Assembly (NCBI GenBank): GCA_009885515.1
Contig: VFKO01000160.1
Span: 1-10,998 of the forward strand
DNA from: Rhodobiaceae bacterium
GTDB taxonomy: Bacteria > Pseudomonadota > Alphaproteobacteria > Micropepsales > Micropepsaceae
Reading direction: 5' to 3'
Length of the DNA: 10,998 nt
Below the pieces are notes generated by a model. That model saw nothing but the letters and a program-made list of their open reading frames with translations, was not told the origin of the DNA and did not search any database. Positions 1 to 6,599 of the stretch are shown piece after piece; position 1 is the stretch's first letter; each line of letters starts with the position of its first letter. The position numbers and the translations under genes were made by a program.

Positions 1-1601
1 GACGTTTCGCAGCCAGCGAGCGCGACGCCTCCTCGGCTGCACACTATTTCGACAACGCGCTCAAATTCGACCCGCAAAATCCCGAACTGCTTGAGCGCGC
101 CATTCTCAGTGATGTGTCGCGGGGCGACATCGATAGCGCGGCCAACTATGCCGAAGATCTGGTCAAGCGCGCGCCCAACACACGCATCCCCCATCTCGTC
201 ATCGCCGTTCGCGCCATGCGCGATGGCGGCTATGCGAAAGCCCGCCAAAGCTTCGAAAAAGTGGCAGGCAATGCCGCGGCGGAAATTTCCGCCAAGCTCG
301 GTGTCGCCTACTCGCATTTCTCTGAAGGCAACCTAGCCGGCGCCAAGGAGTCCATTGCCAAGCTGGTGTCGTTGGGCGGCACCCGCGCCTTTGGCTTATA
401 TCACCAGGCCGTGATTGAAGATCTGTCAGGCAAGCCCGTCGAAGCACTTGCCGATTTTGAAGAAGCCAATCGCCTGTCGCAAAGCGATTCACTGCGTATT
501 CTTCAAGCCTATGCCGGTCACCTCGCACGTCAGGGTCAGCTGGCCTTGGCCAGGGACACTTATCGTGACTTCCTCAAGAAGGCACCCGCGCATCCTGTCG
601 TTCGCAAGGCCTTGGCGCGCCTGGACGCGGGAGAAATTCCGCCGCGCATAATCTCGAATGCCAACCAGGGTCTGGCAGAGACATTGTACGGCATCGCCTC
701 GAGCCTTTCCGAAGAGAGTTCCGTTGAAATTCCCGTCTTCTATCTCCAGCTTGCGCTCGCGCTCGACCCCGCGCACGACCTTTCACTCTCACTCCTCGGC
801 GACCGGCTTGAGACCGCGGAACGCTGGGAGGATGCGATAGTCGTCTACCAGAAAATTCCCGCCACATCGCCTCTCTATCAAAATGCTCGCCAGCAGATCG
901 CACAAAATTTGCAAAGGCTGAAGCGGCCAGACGATGCGCTGAAGGTGCTGAACGCAGCACTGACTAATACCGTCGACGACGTGGACACTTACGCCTCAAT
1001 TGCAGACGTCTTGCGCAGCCAGGAAAAATACGCCGAGGCCGCGGTTATCTACACCAAAGCCATTGCACTGATCGGAAAGCCGGAAGAGCGCCATTGGACC
1101 TTGTTCTACACGCGCGGAATTTCCTACGAGCGTTCCAAGCGCTGGAATGACGCCGAAGTCGATCTCAACCGGGCCCTTGTACTGAAACCCGAACAACCGC
1201 TGGTTATGAACTACCTTGCCTATTCATGGGTCGAGCAAGGCCTCAATATTACCCAAGCCTTGGCCATGCTCAAACGCGCCGTTGATCTTCGGCCCGAAGA
1301 CGGTTTCATCGTCGACAGTTTGGGCTGGGCGCATTTTCGTCTCGGTGACTTCAAATCGGCGTCTCAGTATCTCGAACAAGCCGTGCTCCTTGAACCGGGG
1401 CAGGCGACAATCAACGATCATCTCGGCGACGCCTATTGGCGCATGGGCCGAAAACTGGAAGCCAGGTTTCAATGGCAGCGCGCCCTGACCTTGGGCGCCG
1501 AAGATGGTGATGAACCCAAAATCCGCAACAAGCTCAAGGCCGGACTGGAAGAATTGCCGCGGCCCCCCTCGCTGGCGAGCAGTCCGCAAGGCGGCAAGTA
1601 A
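1..1601 (+). CDS. TPR-repeat protein, 5' end outside the window
   Basis: The reading frame is open from base 3, the first full codon, with no stop before the TAA at 1599-1601. The gene therefore starts upstream of the window; the GTG at 114 is only an internal codon. About 532 residues are visible. They are helical and built of degenerate tetratricopeptide units, clearest near the C-terminus: a run with LGWAHFRLGDFKSASQYLEQ, followed by a unit with HLGDAYWRMGRKLEARFQWQ. TPR arrays are protein-binding scaffolds, and no catalytic domain is seen. The C-terminal tail is short and proline-rich. The stop codon overlaps the ispE start by one base (TAATG), which suggests translational coupling. From memory, a large TPR protein upstream of ispE is common in Alphaproteobacteria, often with a signal peptide, but the N-terminus is not visible here, so location and partner are unknown. 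Confidence 0.9.
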   Translation, partial: RFAASERDASSAAHYFDNALKFDPQNPELLERAILSDVSRGDIDSAANYAEDLVKRAPNTRIPHLVIAVRAMRDGGYAKARQSFEKVAGNAAAEISAKLGVAYSHFSEGNLAGAKESIAKLVSLGGTRAFGLYHQAVIEDLSGKPVEALADFEEANRLSQSDSLRILQAYAGHLARQGQLALARDTYRDFLKKAPAHPVVRKALARLDAGEIPPRIISNANQGLAETLYGIASSLSEESSVEIPVFYLQLALALDPAHDLSLSLLGDRLETAERWEDAIVVYQKIPATSPLYQNARQQIAQNLQRLKRPDDALKVLNAALTNTVDDVDTYASIADVLRSQEKYAEAAVIYTKAIALIGKPEERHWTLFYTRGISYERSKRWNDAEVDLNRALVLKPEQPLVMNYLAYSWVEQGLNITQALAMLKRAVDLRPEDGFIVDSLGWAHFRLGDFKSASQYLEQAVLLEPGQATINDHLGDAYWRMGRKLEARFQWQRALTLGAEDGDEPKIRNKLKAGLEELPRPPSLASSPQGGK

Positions 1602-2485
1602 TGACGGGGCAGGGCGATTATTGCCTTGCCCCCGCCAAAATAAATCTCTTTTTGCATGTCGGCGAAAAGCGCGACGAAGGTTACCACAATCTATCAACCC
1701 TGATCGTTTTTGCCGATGCCGCGGACCGACTGTCTCTCATGCCCAACGACCATTTGTCATTGCGCATCATAGGTCCATTCGCCGCAAGCTTGTCCTCCGA
1801 GCTCGACAACATTGTGCTCAAAGCGGCGCGTGCACTTAAACTGTGGGCACAACAGCGCGATCACCAGGCACCGTCCGTTGAGTTGATCCTGGAAAAGAAT
1901 CTGCCCGTCGCCTCCGGAATTGGAGGTGGCTCAAGCGATGCAGCAGCAACACTGCATTTGCTAGCGCAACATTGGGCCCTGCCGATCCATAGTGATGAAC
2001 TGCAGATGATCGGATTGGGGTTGGGTGCGGATGTCCCTGTGTGCCTGCGCAGCGCACCCACGTTGGCCTCCGGCATCGGTGAAGTATTGGCCCCAATAGA
2101 CAACTTGCCGGAAATGTTCTTCGTGCTTGCTAATCCACGAGTGGCTGTTCCGACCAGTGTCGTCTTCAGTGCCGTGACCGTCCGTACGGGCGCCTTCGCA
2201 CCGGCTCTGCCGGCGAAAAGAAACATCCGCGAATTCGCCGCCATATTGGACGCAACGATCAACGATTTGGCCGCGCCCGCAAAATCGTTTGCGCCCGTCA
2301 TCATGCGCGTCGAACAAGCGCTGGTCGCCACTGACGGGTGCCTTTTGGCCCGCATGTCGGGAAGCGGCGCAACATGCTTTGGTCTCTACGCATCATATGA
2401 AGCCGCAAGTGAGGCCGCACAGAGTATCACCGCTTCGCACCCTCAATGGTGGGTCACCCCGGCGCGGCAATTCCCCGTGATTTGA
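1601..2485 (+). CDS. ispE: 4-diphosphocytidyl-2-C-methyl-D-erythritol kinase (IspE)
   Basis: A GHMP-family kinase of 294 residues, the usual length for IspE. It phosphorylates the 2-hydroxyl of CDP-methylerythritol with ATP in the cytosolic MEP pathway to IPP and DMAPP. The three family motifs are present: the N-terminal substrate loop PAKINLFLHV (residues 11-20, Lys13), the ATP-binding glycine-rich loop PVASGIGGGSSDAA (102-115), and the C-terminal MSGSGATCFGLY (252-263). The GADVP segment (142-146) carries the catalytic Asp144, and the NDL motif at 221-223 is also typical. The ATG overlaps the TAA of the TPR gene, so the two are probably co-transcribed and translationally coupled. The gene faces the polyprenyl diphosphate synthase, which uses the IPP made by this pathway. 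The assignment is secure. Confidence 0.98.
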   Translation: MTGQGDYCLAPAKINLFLHVGEKRDEGYHNLSTLIVFADAADRLSLMPNDHLSLRIIGPFAASLSSELDNIVLKAARALKLWAQQRDHQAPSVELILEKNLPVASGIGGGSSDAAATLHLLAQHWALPIHSDELQMIGLGLGADVPVCLRSAPTLASGIGEVLAPIDNLPEMFFVLANPRVAVPTSVVFSAVTVRTGAFAPALPAKRNIREFAAILDATINDLAAPAKSFAPVIMRVEQALVATDGCLLARMSGSGATCFGLYASYEAASEAAQSITASHPQWWVTPARQFPVI

Positions 2486-2635
2486 ATACAGCTGCAATTG
2501 ACGGCATCAGCGGCCAGTCGTCACTCTTCTGACCGGCAGTCAAACACACGATTGTCCCGGCAGACGCGTGCGCAACCATCTCGCCTCGGGTCTGCTTTAC
2601 AACTAAGTTGGGTTGGTGTCGTGTGGATTTACCGT
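2486..2635. other. Convergent intergenic gap between ispE and the polyprenyl synthase
   Basis: These 150 bases separate two convergent genes and should hold their transcription ends. On the minus strand, GCCGGTC (2537-2531) can pair with GACTGGC (2519-2513) around an 11-base loop, giving a 7-pair stem with one G-U; on the plus strand the same stem has an A-C mismatch. No T-run follows it, so it is not a classical intrinsic terminator. No tRNA or convincing small ORF is seen. Confidence 0.4.
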
Positions 2636-3655
2636 TTAATGAGCACGACTCACGCAAAACTCGGCAAGCTCGCTCAACGCGTGCCGCATCGGACTTTCGG
2701 GAAAAACATTGAGTGCGGCGCACGCTTGATCCGTGTAACTCCGTGCCCGCAAAAGCGTGCCGGCGATGGCGTGATGTTTGTCGATTAAATGGATGGCATG
2801 TGTAAGATCGCCATCCATCTGGCTGCGATGCCCCATAGTCCGCCGCCAGAACTCGGCTTCCTCGGCGTTTGCTTTTGCCAAAGCCATAATCACCGGCAAC
2901 GTCAATTTGCCTTCGCGAAAATCGTCGCCGACCGCCTTGCCCATCATCGCCTCGCGGCCCGAGTAATCGAGTGCGTCATCGACCAGTTGAAAGGCGATCC
3001 CCAGATTGTGCCCGTAAGCTTTCAGAGACATTTCGCGTAGACCATCTGCCTGCGCAATGACAGCACCCGACTCCGACGCCGCCGCAAACAGCGCGGCCGT
3101 CTTGGCGGAAATGATCTTGAGATAGGTATCTTCGCTGATCCCGATATTGCCCCTGGTGCTCAGCTGCATCACCTCGCCTTCGGCAATGACCGCTGAAGCA
3201 TTTGAAAGAATATTCAGCACGCGCAGGCTGCCGGTTTCCACCATCAATTGAAACGACCGGGAAAACAGAAAATCGCCGACCAGCACACTCGGCGCGTTGC
3301 CCCAAATAACATGCGACGCGGCTTTCCCCCGCCGCAGCTCGCTTTCATCGACGACATCGTCATGCAGGAGAGTGGCCGTATGAATGAACTCAACCGCAGT
3401 CGCCAGCCGGATATGCCCCAACCCCTGGTAACCGCAAATCTGCGCCGCAGCGAGCGTCAACATCGGCCGTAGCCGTTTGCCACCGGAATTGATGATATGG
3501 CCTGCCAATTCGGGGATCAGTGGAACGTCACTGCGCATCCGCTCCAATATAAGAGCGTTCACATGATGAAGATCGCCTTCCACCAGCTTGAACAGCCGGT
3601 CAATGGCACCCTTGGGCTCGCCGGCCCCTCTGGTTAGTCGCTGAAAGGCTCGCAA
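2636..3655 (-). CDS. ispB: Long-chain trans-polyprenyl diphosphate synthase (octa/decaprenyl type)
   Basis: This 339-residue enzyme condenses IPP units onto an allylic diphosphate to make the side chain of ubiquinone. The family marks are all present: GGKRLRP (58-64), the first aspartate-rich motif in LLHDDVVDES (DDVVD at 99-103), and the second, LVDDALDYSG (DDALD at 226-230). GKAVGDDFREGKLTLP (239-254) follows. The residue five places before the first DDxxD is Ala, not a bulky aromatic, which fits a long-chain product; the segment around it reads as in E. coli IspB. Alphaproteobacteria usually make Q10, so the product may be decaprenyl (DdsA-like); chain length cannot be read from sequence. 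The start is TTG at 3655: a stop lies three codons upstream and no ATG exists near the N-terminus. A weak AAGG lies about 11 bases before it. It is divergent from the DUF2007 gene. Confidence 0.95.
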   Translation of the reverse strand: MRAFQRLTRGAGEPKGAIDRLFKLVEGDLHHVNALILERMRSDVPLIPELAGHIINSGGKRLRPMLTLAAAQICGYQGLGHIRLATAVEFIHTATLLHDDVVDESELRRGKAASHVIWGNAPSVLVGDFLFSRSFQLMVETGSLRVLNILSNASAVIAEGEVMQLSTRGNIGISEDTYLKIISAKTAALFAAASESGAVIAQADGLREMSLKAYGHNLGIAFQLVDDALDYSGREAMMGKAVGDDFREGKLTLPVIMALAKANAEEAEFWRRTMGHRSQMDGDLTHAIHLIDKHHAIAGTLLRARSYTDQACAALNVFPESPMRHALSELAEFCVSRAH

Positions 3656-3769
3656 GATAGCTTAGACCTTGAGTTGTTTCGCGCTAGGATGCGCCGGACG
3701 AGAATTACGAATGGGACATTTAAACCCGCTATTGCTCGGGTCAAGGGCGCGCGGCGTCACGGTCAACAA
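3656..3769. promoter_or_regulatory. Divergent intergenic region, presumed promoters of both flanking operons
   Basis: With the DUF2007 start placed at 3770, 114 bases separate two divergent transcription units, so both promoters should lie here. I could not identify a convincing -35/-10 pair on either strand. The call rests on gene orientation only. Confidence 0.4.
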
Positions 3770-3991
3770 ATGATTGAACTCCTTCGCAGTAACGATCTGG
3801 TTTTGCTGAGCTACGTCCGCGCGTTATTGGCGGCGGAAGGAATCAAAGGCGTTGGGCTCGACGAATATATGAGCATGGTGGACGGTAACATTGGTGCCAT
3901 CCCGCAACGGATCATGGTTGATGAAGCCGATGCCCAGCGCGCTCAGTCAATGCTGCGGGATGCGGGTATTGGACATGTCCTCAAAAAATAG
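3770..3991 (+). CDS. DUF2007 family small protein (PF09413)
   Basis: A 73-residue protein beginning MIELLRSNDLVLLSYVRALL. It contains the DUF2007 pattern: a helix of the form 'VLLSYVRALLAAEGI', a central GLDEYMSMVDG segment, IPQRIMV, then DADAQRA-like helix residues and a C-terminal DAG. The family is annotated as a putative signal-transducing protein with a ferredoxin-like fold; its biochemical role is not established. An in-frame ATG at 3674 would add 32 basic residues unlike the family, so I chose the ATG at 3770, where family members usually begin. No strong ribosome binding site precedes it. The 3' end overlaps the next gene by 17 bases, so both are likely co-translated. It is the first gene of a probable five-gene operon. 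Confidence 0.85.
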   Translation: MIELLRSNDLVLLSYVRALLAAEGIKGVGLDEYMSMVDGNIGAIPQRIMVDEADAQRAQSMLRDAGIGHVLKK

Positions 3992-4754
3992 TCAGCGTCC
4001 AAAGGCCGCACGAACCGCACTGGAGACCTCCGACGATGCCTTTGTGGGGGGGCGTGTACGCGTTTACCAGCCCTGTTCGGGGTTTCGGTCCGGGTTGGAT
4101 GCAGTGATGCTTGCTGCCGCGGTTCCCGCAAAAGCCAATGAGAGAATTTGCGATGTCGGCGCGGGCGTGGGTACGGCGGCGCTGTGTCTGGCCGCGCGCG
4201 TGCCGGGACTGCATATCACCGTGATCGAGCTCAACCCACAATTCGCCGGTCTCGCGCGTTCGAACTTCGAACGCAACGCAGTTGCGCAATCATTCGAATG
4301 CATCGTAGCCGACGTTCTCGAACGCCCGCGCACGATTGCCCGCCAAGCCTATCACCACGTTCTGACCAATCCTCCCTTTCACGATGCCGCGCACGGCACC
4401 GCCGCGCCCGAACCAGACAAAGGGCGCGCGACCTCCCTCACCCGATCCCAGTTGGGCGTATGGCTGCGATTCGCCCGAGCCTTGGTGCGCCCGAAAGGAA
4501 CGCTCACGGCCATTTTGCCGCCGGCGCAGATTCCTTTGGCGCTCGAAGCGATTTCGCCGCAGGGCCTTGGCGTTGAGATCATACCTTTATGGCCTTCGAC
4601 CGCCGTCGCGGCCAAACGGGTTATTATCCGTACACGAACAAATTCTAAAACCCCGCTGCGTCTTCTCCCGGGTCTGGCCTTGCATGATCCCGATGGTGCG
4701 CCGTCCCAGGCCGCAGAAGCGATCTTGCGGCACGGCCAGGCACTGGGTACATAG
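3975..4754 (+). CDS. TrmN6/YfiC-like (COG4123) SAM-dependent N6-adenine methyltransferase
   Basis: This 259-residue Rossmann-fold methyltransferase is of the type that, in E. coli (YfiC/TrmN6), methylates N6 of A37 in tRNA1(Val). After a short tail it has the conserved entry segment DAFVGGRVRVYQPCSGFRSG (21-40) followed by LDAVMLAAAVP. Motif I is ICDVGAGVG (58-66), the acidic SAM-ribose residue is Glu85 in VIELNP, and the catalytic motif IV is NPPF (132-135). The start at 3975 overlaps the DUF2007 gene by 17 bases. A longer frame from 3891 lies inside that gene and adds no family sequence. The S49 peptidase follows after five bases. The tRNA target is inferred from the family; other COG4123 members are uncharacterised, so the substrate is not certain. 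Confidence 0.85.
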   Translation: MSSKNSQRPKAARTALETSDDAFVGGRVRVYQPCSGFRSGLDAVMLAAAVPAKANERICDVGAGVGTAALCLAARVPGLHITVIELNPQFAGLARSNFERNAVAQSFECIVADVLERPRTIARQAYHHVLTNPPFHDAAHGTAAPEPDKGRATSLTRSQLGVWLRFARALVRPKGTLTAILPPAQIPLALEAISPQGLGVEIIPLWPSTAVAAKRVIIRTRTNSKTPLRLLPGLALHDPDGAPSQAAEAILRHGQALGT

Positions 4755-4759
4755 ACCCC

Positions 4760-5614
4760 ATGACATTCAATTGGATCAAGAAACTCTGGCAGCGGCTTTC
4801 GGGCACAAAAACGCCTGTCGTCAGCGTGCTGCGTCTGAGCGGCGCCATCGGCATGAGAACAGGCCTGAGCAAAGGGCTCAGTTTTGCAGGCTCGGCCGAC
4901 CAGATCGCCAAACTGTTTGCCGACAAAACGGTTGCCGCCGCGGCCGTGATTATCAATTCGCCCGGCGGCTCGCCGGTGCAGGCGGCTCTCATTCATGATC
5001 GCATTCGCGCCCTGGCGCAGGAGAACGGGATCAAGGTGCTGACCTTTGCCGAAGACGTCGCCGCCTCGGGCGGATACATGCTGGCGCTGGCGGGAGAGGA
5101 AATTTATGCCCACGAGAACTCAATCGTGGGCTCAATCGGCGTGGTCTCCGCAGGTTTCGGATTTCAGGGTCTCATCGAAAAGCTCGGAGTTGAACGCCGC
5201 GTTCACACTTCGGGCGAGCGCAAAGCCATGCTCGATCCCTTCAAGCCGGAAAACCCGCGCGACGCCGAACATCTGGAAGAGCTTCAGCGCCAAGTGCATG
5301 AAAGTTTCAAAGCCATGGTGCGTGCCCGCCGGCCCGGCAAATTGAAAGGCAACGAGGCGGACCTGTTTTCCGGCCTGTTTTGGACCGGCGCCAAAGCCAA
5401 GGATTTTGGCTTGATTGACGGTCTTGGCGATCTGCGTTCGGTGTGCCGCGAAAAATTCGGCGAAGACGTGGAATTTCGCGTCATTCAACCGCGCCGTTCG
5501 TGGTTGGGTACCGAACGCAGCGGCGTAGGTGTCGCGCCAGCCCTGGAATTCCGTGCCGAAAGTTTAATCGAGGCCATTGAAGACCGTGCGCTGTGGGCGC
5601 GTTTCGGGTTATAA
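4760..5614 (+). CDS. S49 family serine peptidase (short SppA/SohB-like)
   Basis: A 284-residue ClpP-fold peptidase of family S49, which cleaves remnant signal peptides or membrane-protein fragments using a Ser-Lys dyad. Visible landmarks are the oxyanion segment NSPGGSPVQ (66-74), the nucleophile Ser103 in DVAASGGYML, SIGSIG-like SIVGSIGVV (121-129), and the general-base Lys155 in HTSGERKAMLDPF (149-161). The C-terminal part contains FWTGAKAKDFGLIDGLGDL, typical of the family. Unlike E. coli SppA and SohB, it shows no obvious N-terminal transmembrane helix; the first 20 residues are only amphipathic and basic, so it may be cytosolic or peripherally bound to the membrane. It lies five bases after the methyltransferase and six before the zinc-ribbon gene. 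Length is normal and both dyad residues are intact. Confidence 0.93.
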   Translation: MTFNWIKKLWQRLSGTKTPVVSVLRLSGAIGMRTGLSKGLSFAGSADQIAKLFADKTVAAAAVIINSPGGSPVQAALIHDRIRALAQENGIKVLTFAEDVAASGGYMLALAGEEIYAHENSIVGSIGVVSAGFGFQGLIEKLGVERRVHTSGERKAMLDPFKPENPRDAEHLEELQRQVHESFKAMVRARRPGKLKGNEADLFSGLFWTGAKAKDFGLIDGLGDLRSVCREKFGEDVEFRVIQPRRSWLGTERSGVGVAPALEFRAESLIEAIEDRALWARFGL

Positions 5615-5620
5615 GCGCGC

Positions 5621-5866
5621 ATGGGTCTATGGATTCTCATGTTGCTCGGTATCGGCGTCCTTGCGTATTTCGCAATCAAGGGGCGCATCATTCGTCTGCG
5701 CGGCGAATTCCAGGAGGCGTTGCGCCGCGCCTCGCAAGGTCCCAAATCAAGCCTGCCGTCGCAAGACATGGTCAAGTGTCCCTCATGCGGCACTTACTCG
5801 GCCCCAAGCCAACAAAAAAATTGCGGCAAGTCTGAGTGTCCCTACAAAACGCCGTCGATGGCATAA
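5621..5866 (+). CDS. Small membrane-anchored zinc-ribbon protein
   Basis: This 81-residue protein has one N-terminal hydrophobic helix (about residues 2-19, GLWILMLLGIGVLAYFAI). A basic, helical linker follows (20-48). The C-terminal knuckle has four cysteines, C53-x2-C56-x11-C68-x4-C73, expected to bind one zinc ion. The layout (membrane anchor, charged linker, small zinc ribbon facing the cytosol) resembles PP0621-like small proteins, but I cannot assign it to a family with certainty. It begins six bases after the S49 peptidase stop, so it is almost surely in the same operon and may be an accessory of the peptidase or of membrane quality control; that is inference. The protein's last residues stay in frame to TAA at 5864-5866. 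Confidence 0.75.
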   Translation: MGLWILMLLGIGVLAYFAIKGRIIRLRGEFQEALRRASQGPKSSLPSQDMVKCPSCGTYSAPSQQKNCGKSECPYKTPSMA

Positions 5867-5879
5867 GCGAAACGCGGCC

Positions 5880-6515
5880 GTGTCCTCCGACCAAACCTAC
5901 AACCTCAACGGCGCCTTTAAGCCCACCCTCAAACGCCGCGCCGATCTCGACGGCCCCGACTTCTTCCCGACCCCAGCCTGGGCAACTCATGCGCTTATCG
6001 ATAACGAGAGCTTCGACGGCGAAGTCTGGGAATGCGCCTGCGGCGACGGCTCGATGGCTGAGGTTTTCAAGCAAGCCGGTCATCAAGTCTTCGCAAGCGA
6101 CCTTTACCCGCGCGGCTACGGCGAAGAAGGCCTGGACTTCCTGGCCTCGACCCGCCGCACCGAAAACATCGTCACCAATCCGCCGTTCAACTGCGCCGAA
6201 GGCTTCGTGGCCCAAGGCCTGAAACTCGCGCGCCGCAAATTCGCATTGCTGTTGCGCCTCGCCTTCCTCGAAGGAGCAAACCGCGCCGAGACGATTTTCC
6301 TGAGGCGCCCGCCCGCCCGCGTCTGGGTCTTCAGCGAACGCATCACGTTTTACATGAAAGACGCAGCGCGCGCCGGCAGTGGCACCACAGCCTATGCCTG
6401 GTTCGTTTGGGACAAATCAGCTAGCGGCCCCACCGGGCTGCACTGGTTAAAACCGGGCTACAAAAAAGAGCTTCACACCAAGCCACCAAGAGTCGAAGAA
6501 GAAAAAGGTTTCTGA
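5880..6515 (+). CDS. Small NPPF-type SAM-dependent methyltransferase (putative N6-adenine)
   Basis: A 211-residue protein starting at GTG 5880, 13 bases after the zinc-ribbon gene. Order of motifs: PDFFPTPAWATHAL (26-39, motif X-like), ECACGDGSMAEVF (51-63, SAM-binding motif I), an acidic residue in FASDLYP (Asp74), and NIVTNPPFN (96-104, catalytic motif IV). Then come a conserved-looking ARRKFALLLRLAFLEG and GTTAYAWFVWDKS. NPPF usually marks amino-methyltransferases acting on adenine in DNA or RNA, and the X-I-IV order fits gamma-type enzymes. There is no evident target-recognition domain, so the substrate is unknown. The open frame continues upstream to 5577 but that part is inside the S49 and zinc-ribbon genes and gives non-family sequence. 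No strong SD precedes GTG. The last 14 residues (198-211) and the stop are encoded by the inverted repeat at 6472-6562. Confidence 0.8.
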   Translation: MSSDQTYNLNGAFKPTLKRRADLDGPDFFPTPAWATHALIDNESFDGEVWECACGDGSMAEVFKQAGHQVFASDLYPRGYGEEGLDFLASTRRTENIVTNPPFNCAEGFVAQGLKLARRKFALLLRLAFLEGANRAETIFLRRPPARVWVFSERITFYMKDAARAGSGTTAYAWFVWDKSASGPTGLHWLKPGYKKELHTKPPRVEEEKGF

Positions 6516-6562
6516 TCTCTGTTTCTGTTTTGTGACTTCGTATCTTCGCGCCTTGGTGTGAG
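6472..6562. repeat. Imperfect inverted repeat with arms of degenerate 8-base units
   Basis: Left arm 6472-6506 and right arm 6528-6562 are reverse complements at 25 of 35 positions, around a 21-base loop (6507-6527) that contains TTTCTG twice. Each arm reads as four 8-base units. On the plus strand the left arm has ACACCAAG, CCACCAAG, AGTCGAAG, AAGAAAAA. On the minus strand the right arm has ACACCAAG, GCGCGAAG, ATACGAAG, TCACAAAA. The core trend is C-N-A-A-G at the end of each unit. The element lies between two convergent genes (methyltransferase and TMEM175). It could act as a two-way transcription end, or be a copy of a dispersed palindromic element. No second copy is present in the window. 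Confidence 0.8.
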
Positions 6563-6599
6563 AACTCTCTCTTTCGTCCGCTGAAAGCCTGCCGCTGAA

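Noticed and set aside
2479..2486. TTCAAATC on the minus strand, like a tRNA T-loop
   Set aside because: The flanking bases cannot form a T-stem and there is no acceptor, D or anticodon arm around it.
2512..2537. Hairpin in the convergent gap as terminator
   Set aside because: Seven pairs with a long loop and no T-run on either side; kept only as a note in the gap entry.
2454..2723. Minus-strand open frame of 89 codons crossing the ispE/polyprenyl synthase gap
   Set aside because: It overlaps the ends of two certain genes and its product has low-complexity, non-protein-like composition; no ribosome binding site.
3674..3769. Longer start for the DUF2007 gene
   Set aside because: The extra 32 residues are basic and unlike the family, whose members begin with the MIELLR-type segment; it would also leave no room for divergent promoters.
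4379..5113. Open frame of 244 codons on the minus strand across the methyltransferase and S49 genes
   Set aside because: It spans two genes that are both well supported on the plus strand, and the product resembles no family.
5577..5879. Upstream extension of the small methyltransferase frame
   Set aside because: This part lies inside the S49 and zinc-ribbon genes in another frame and gives cysteine- and arginine-rich sequence without family features.
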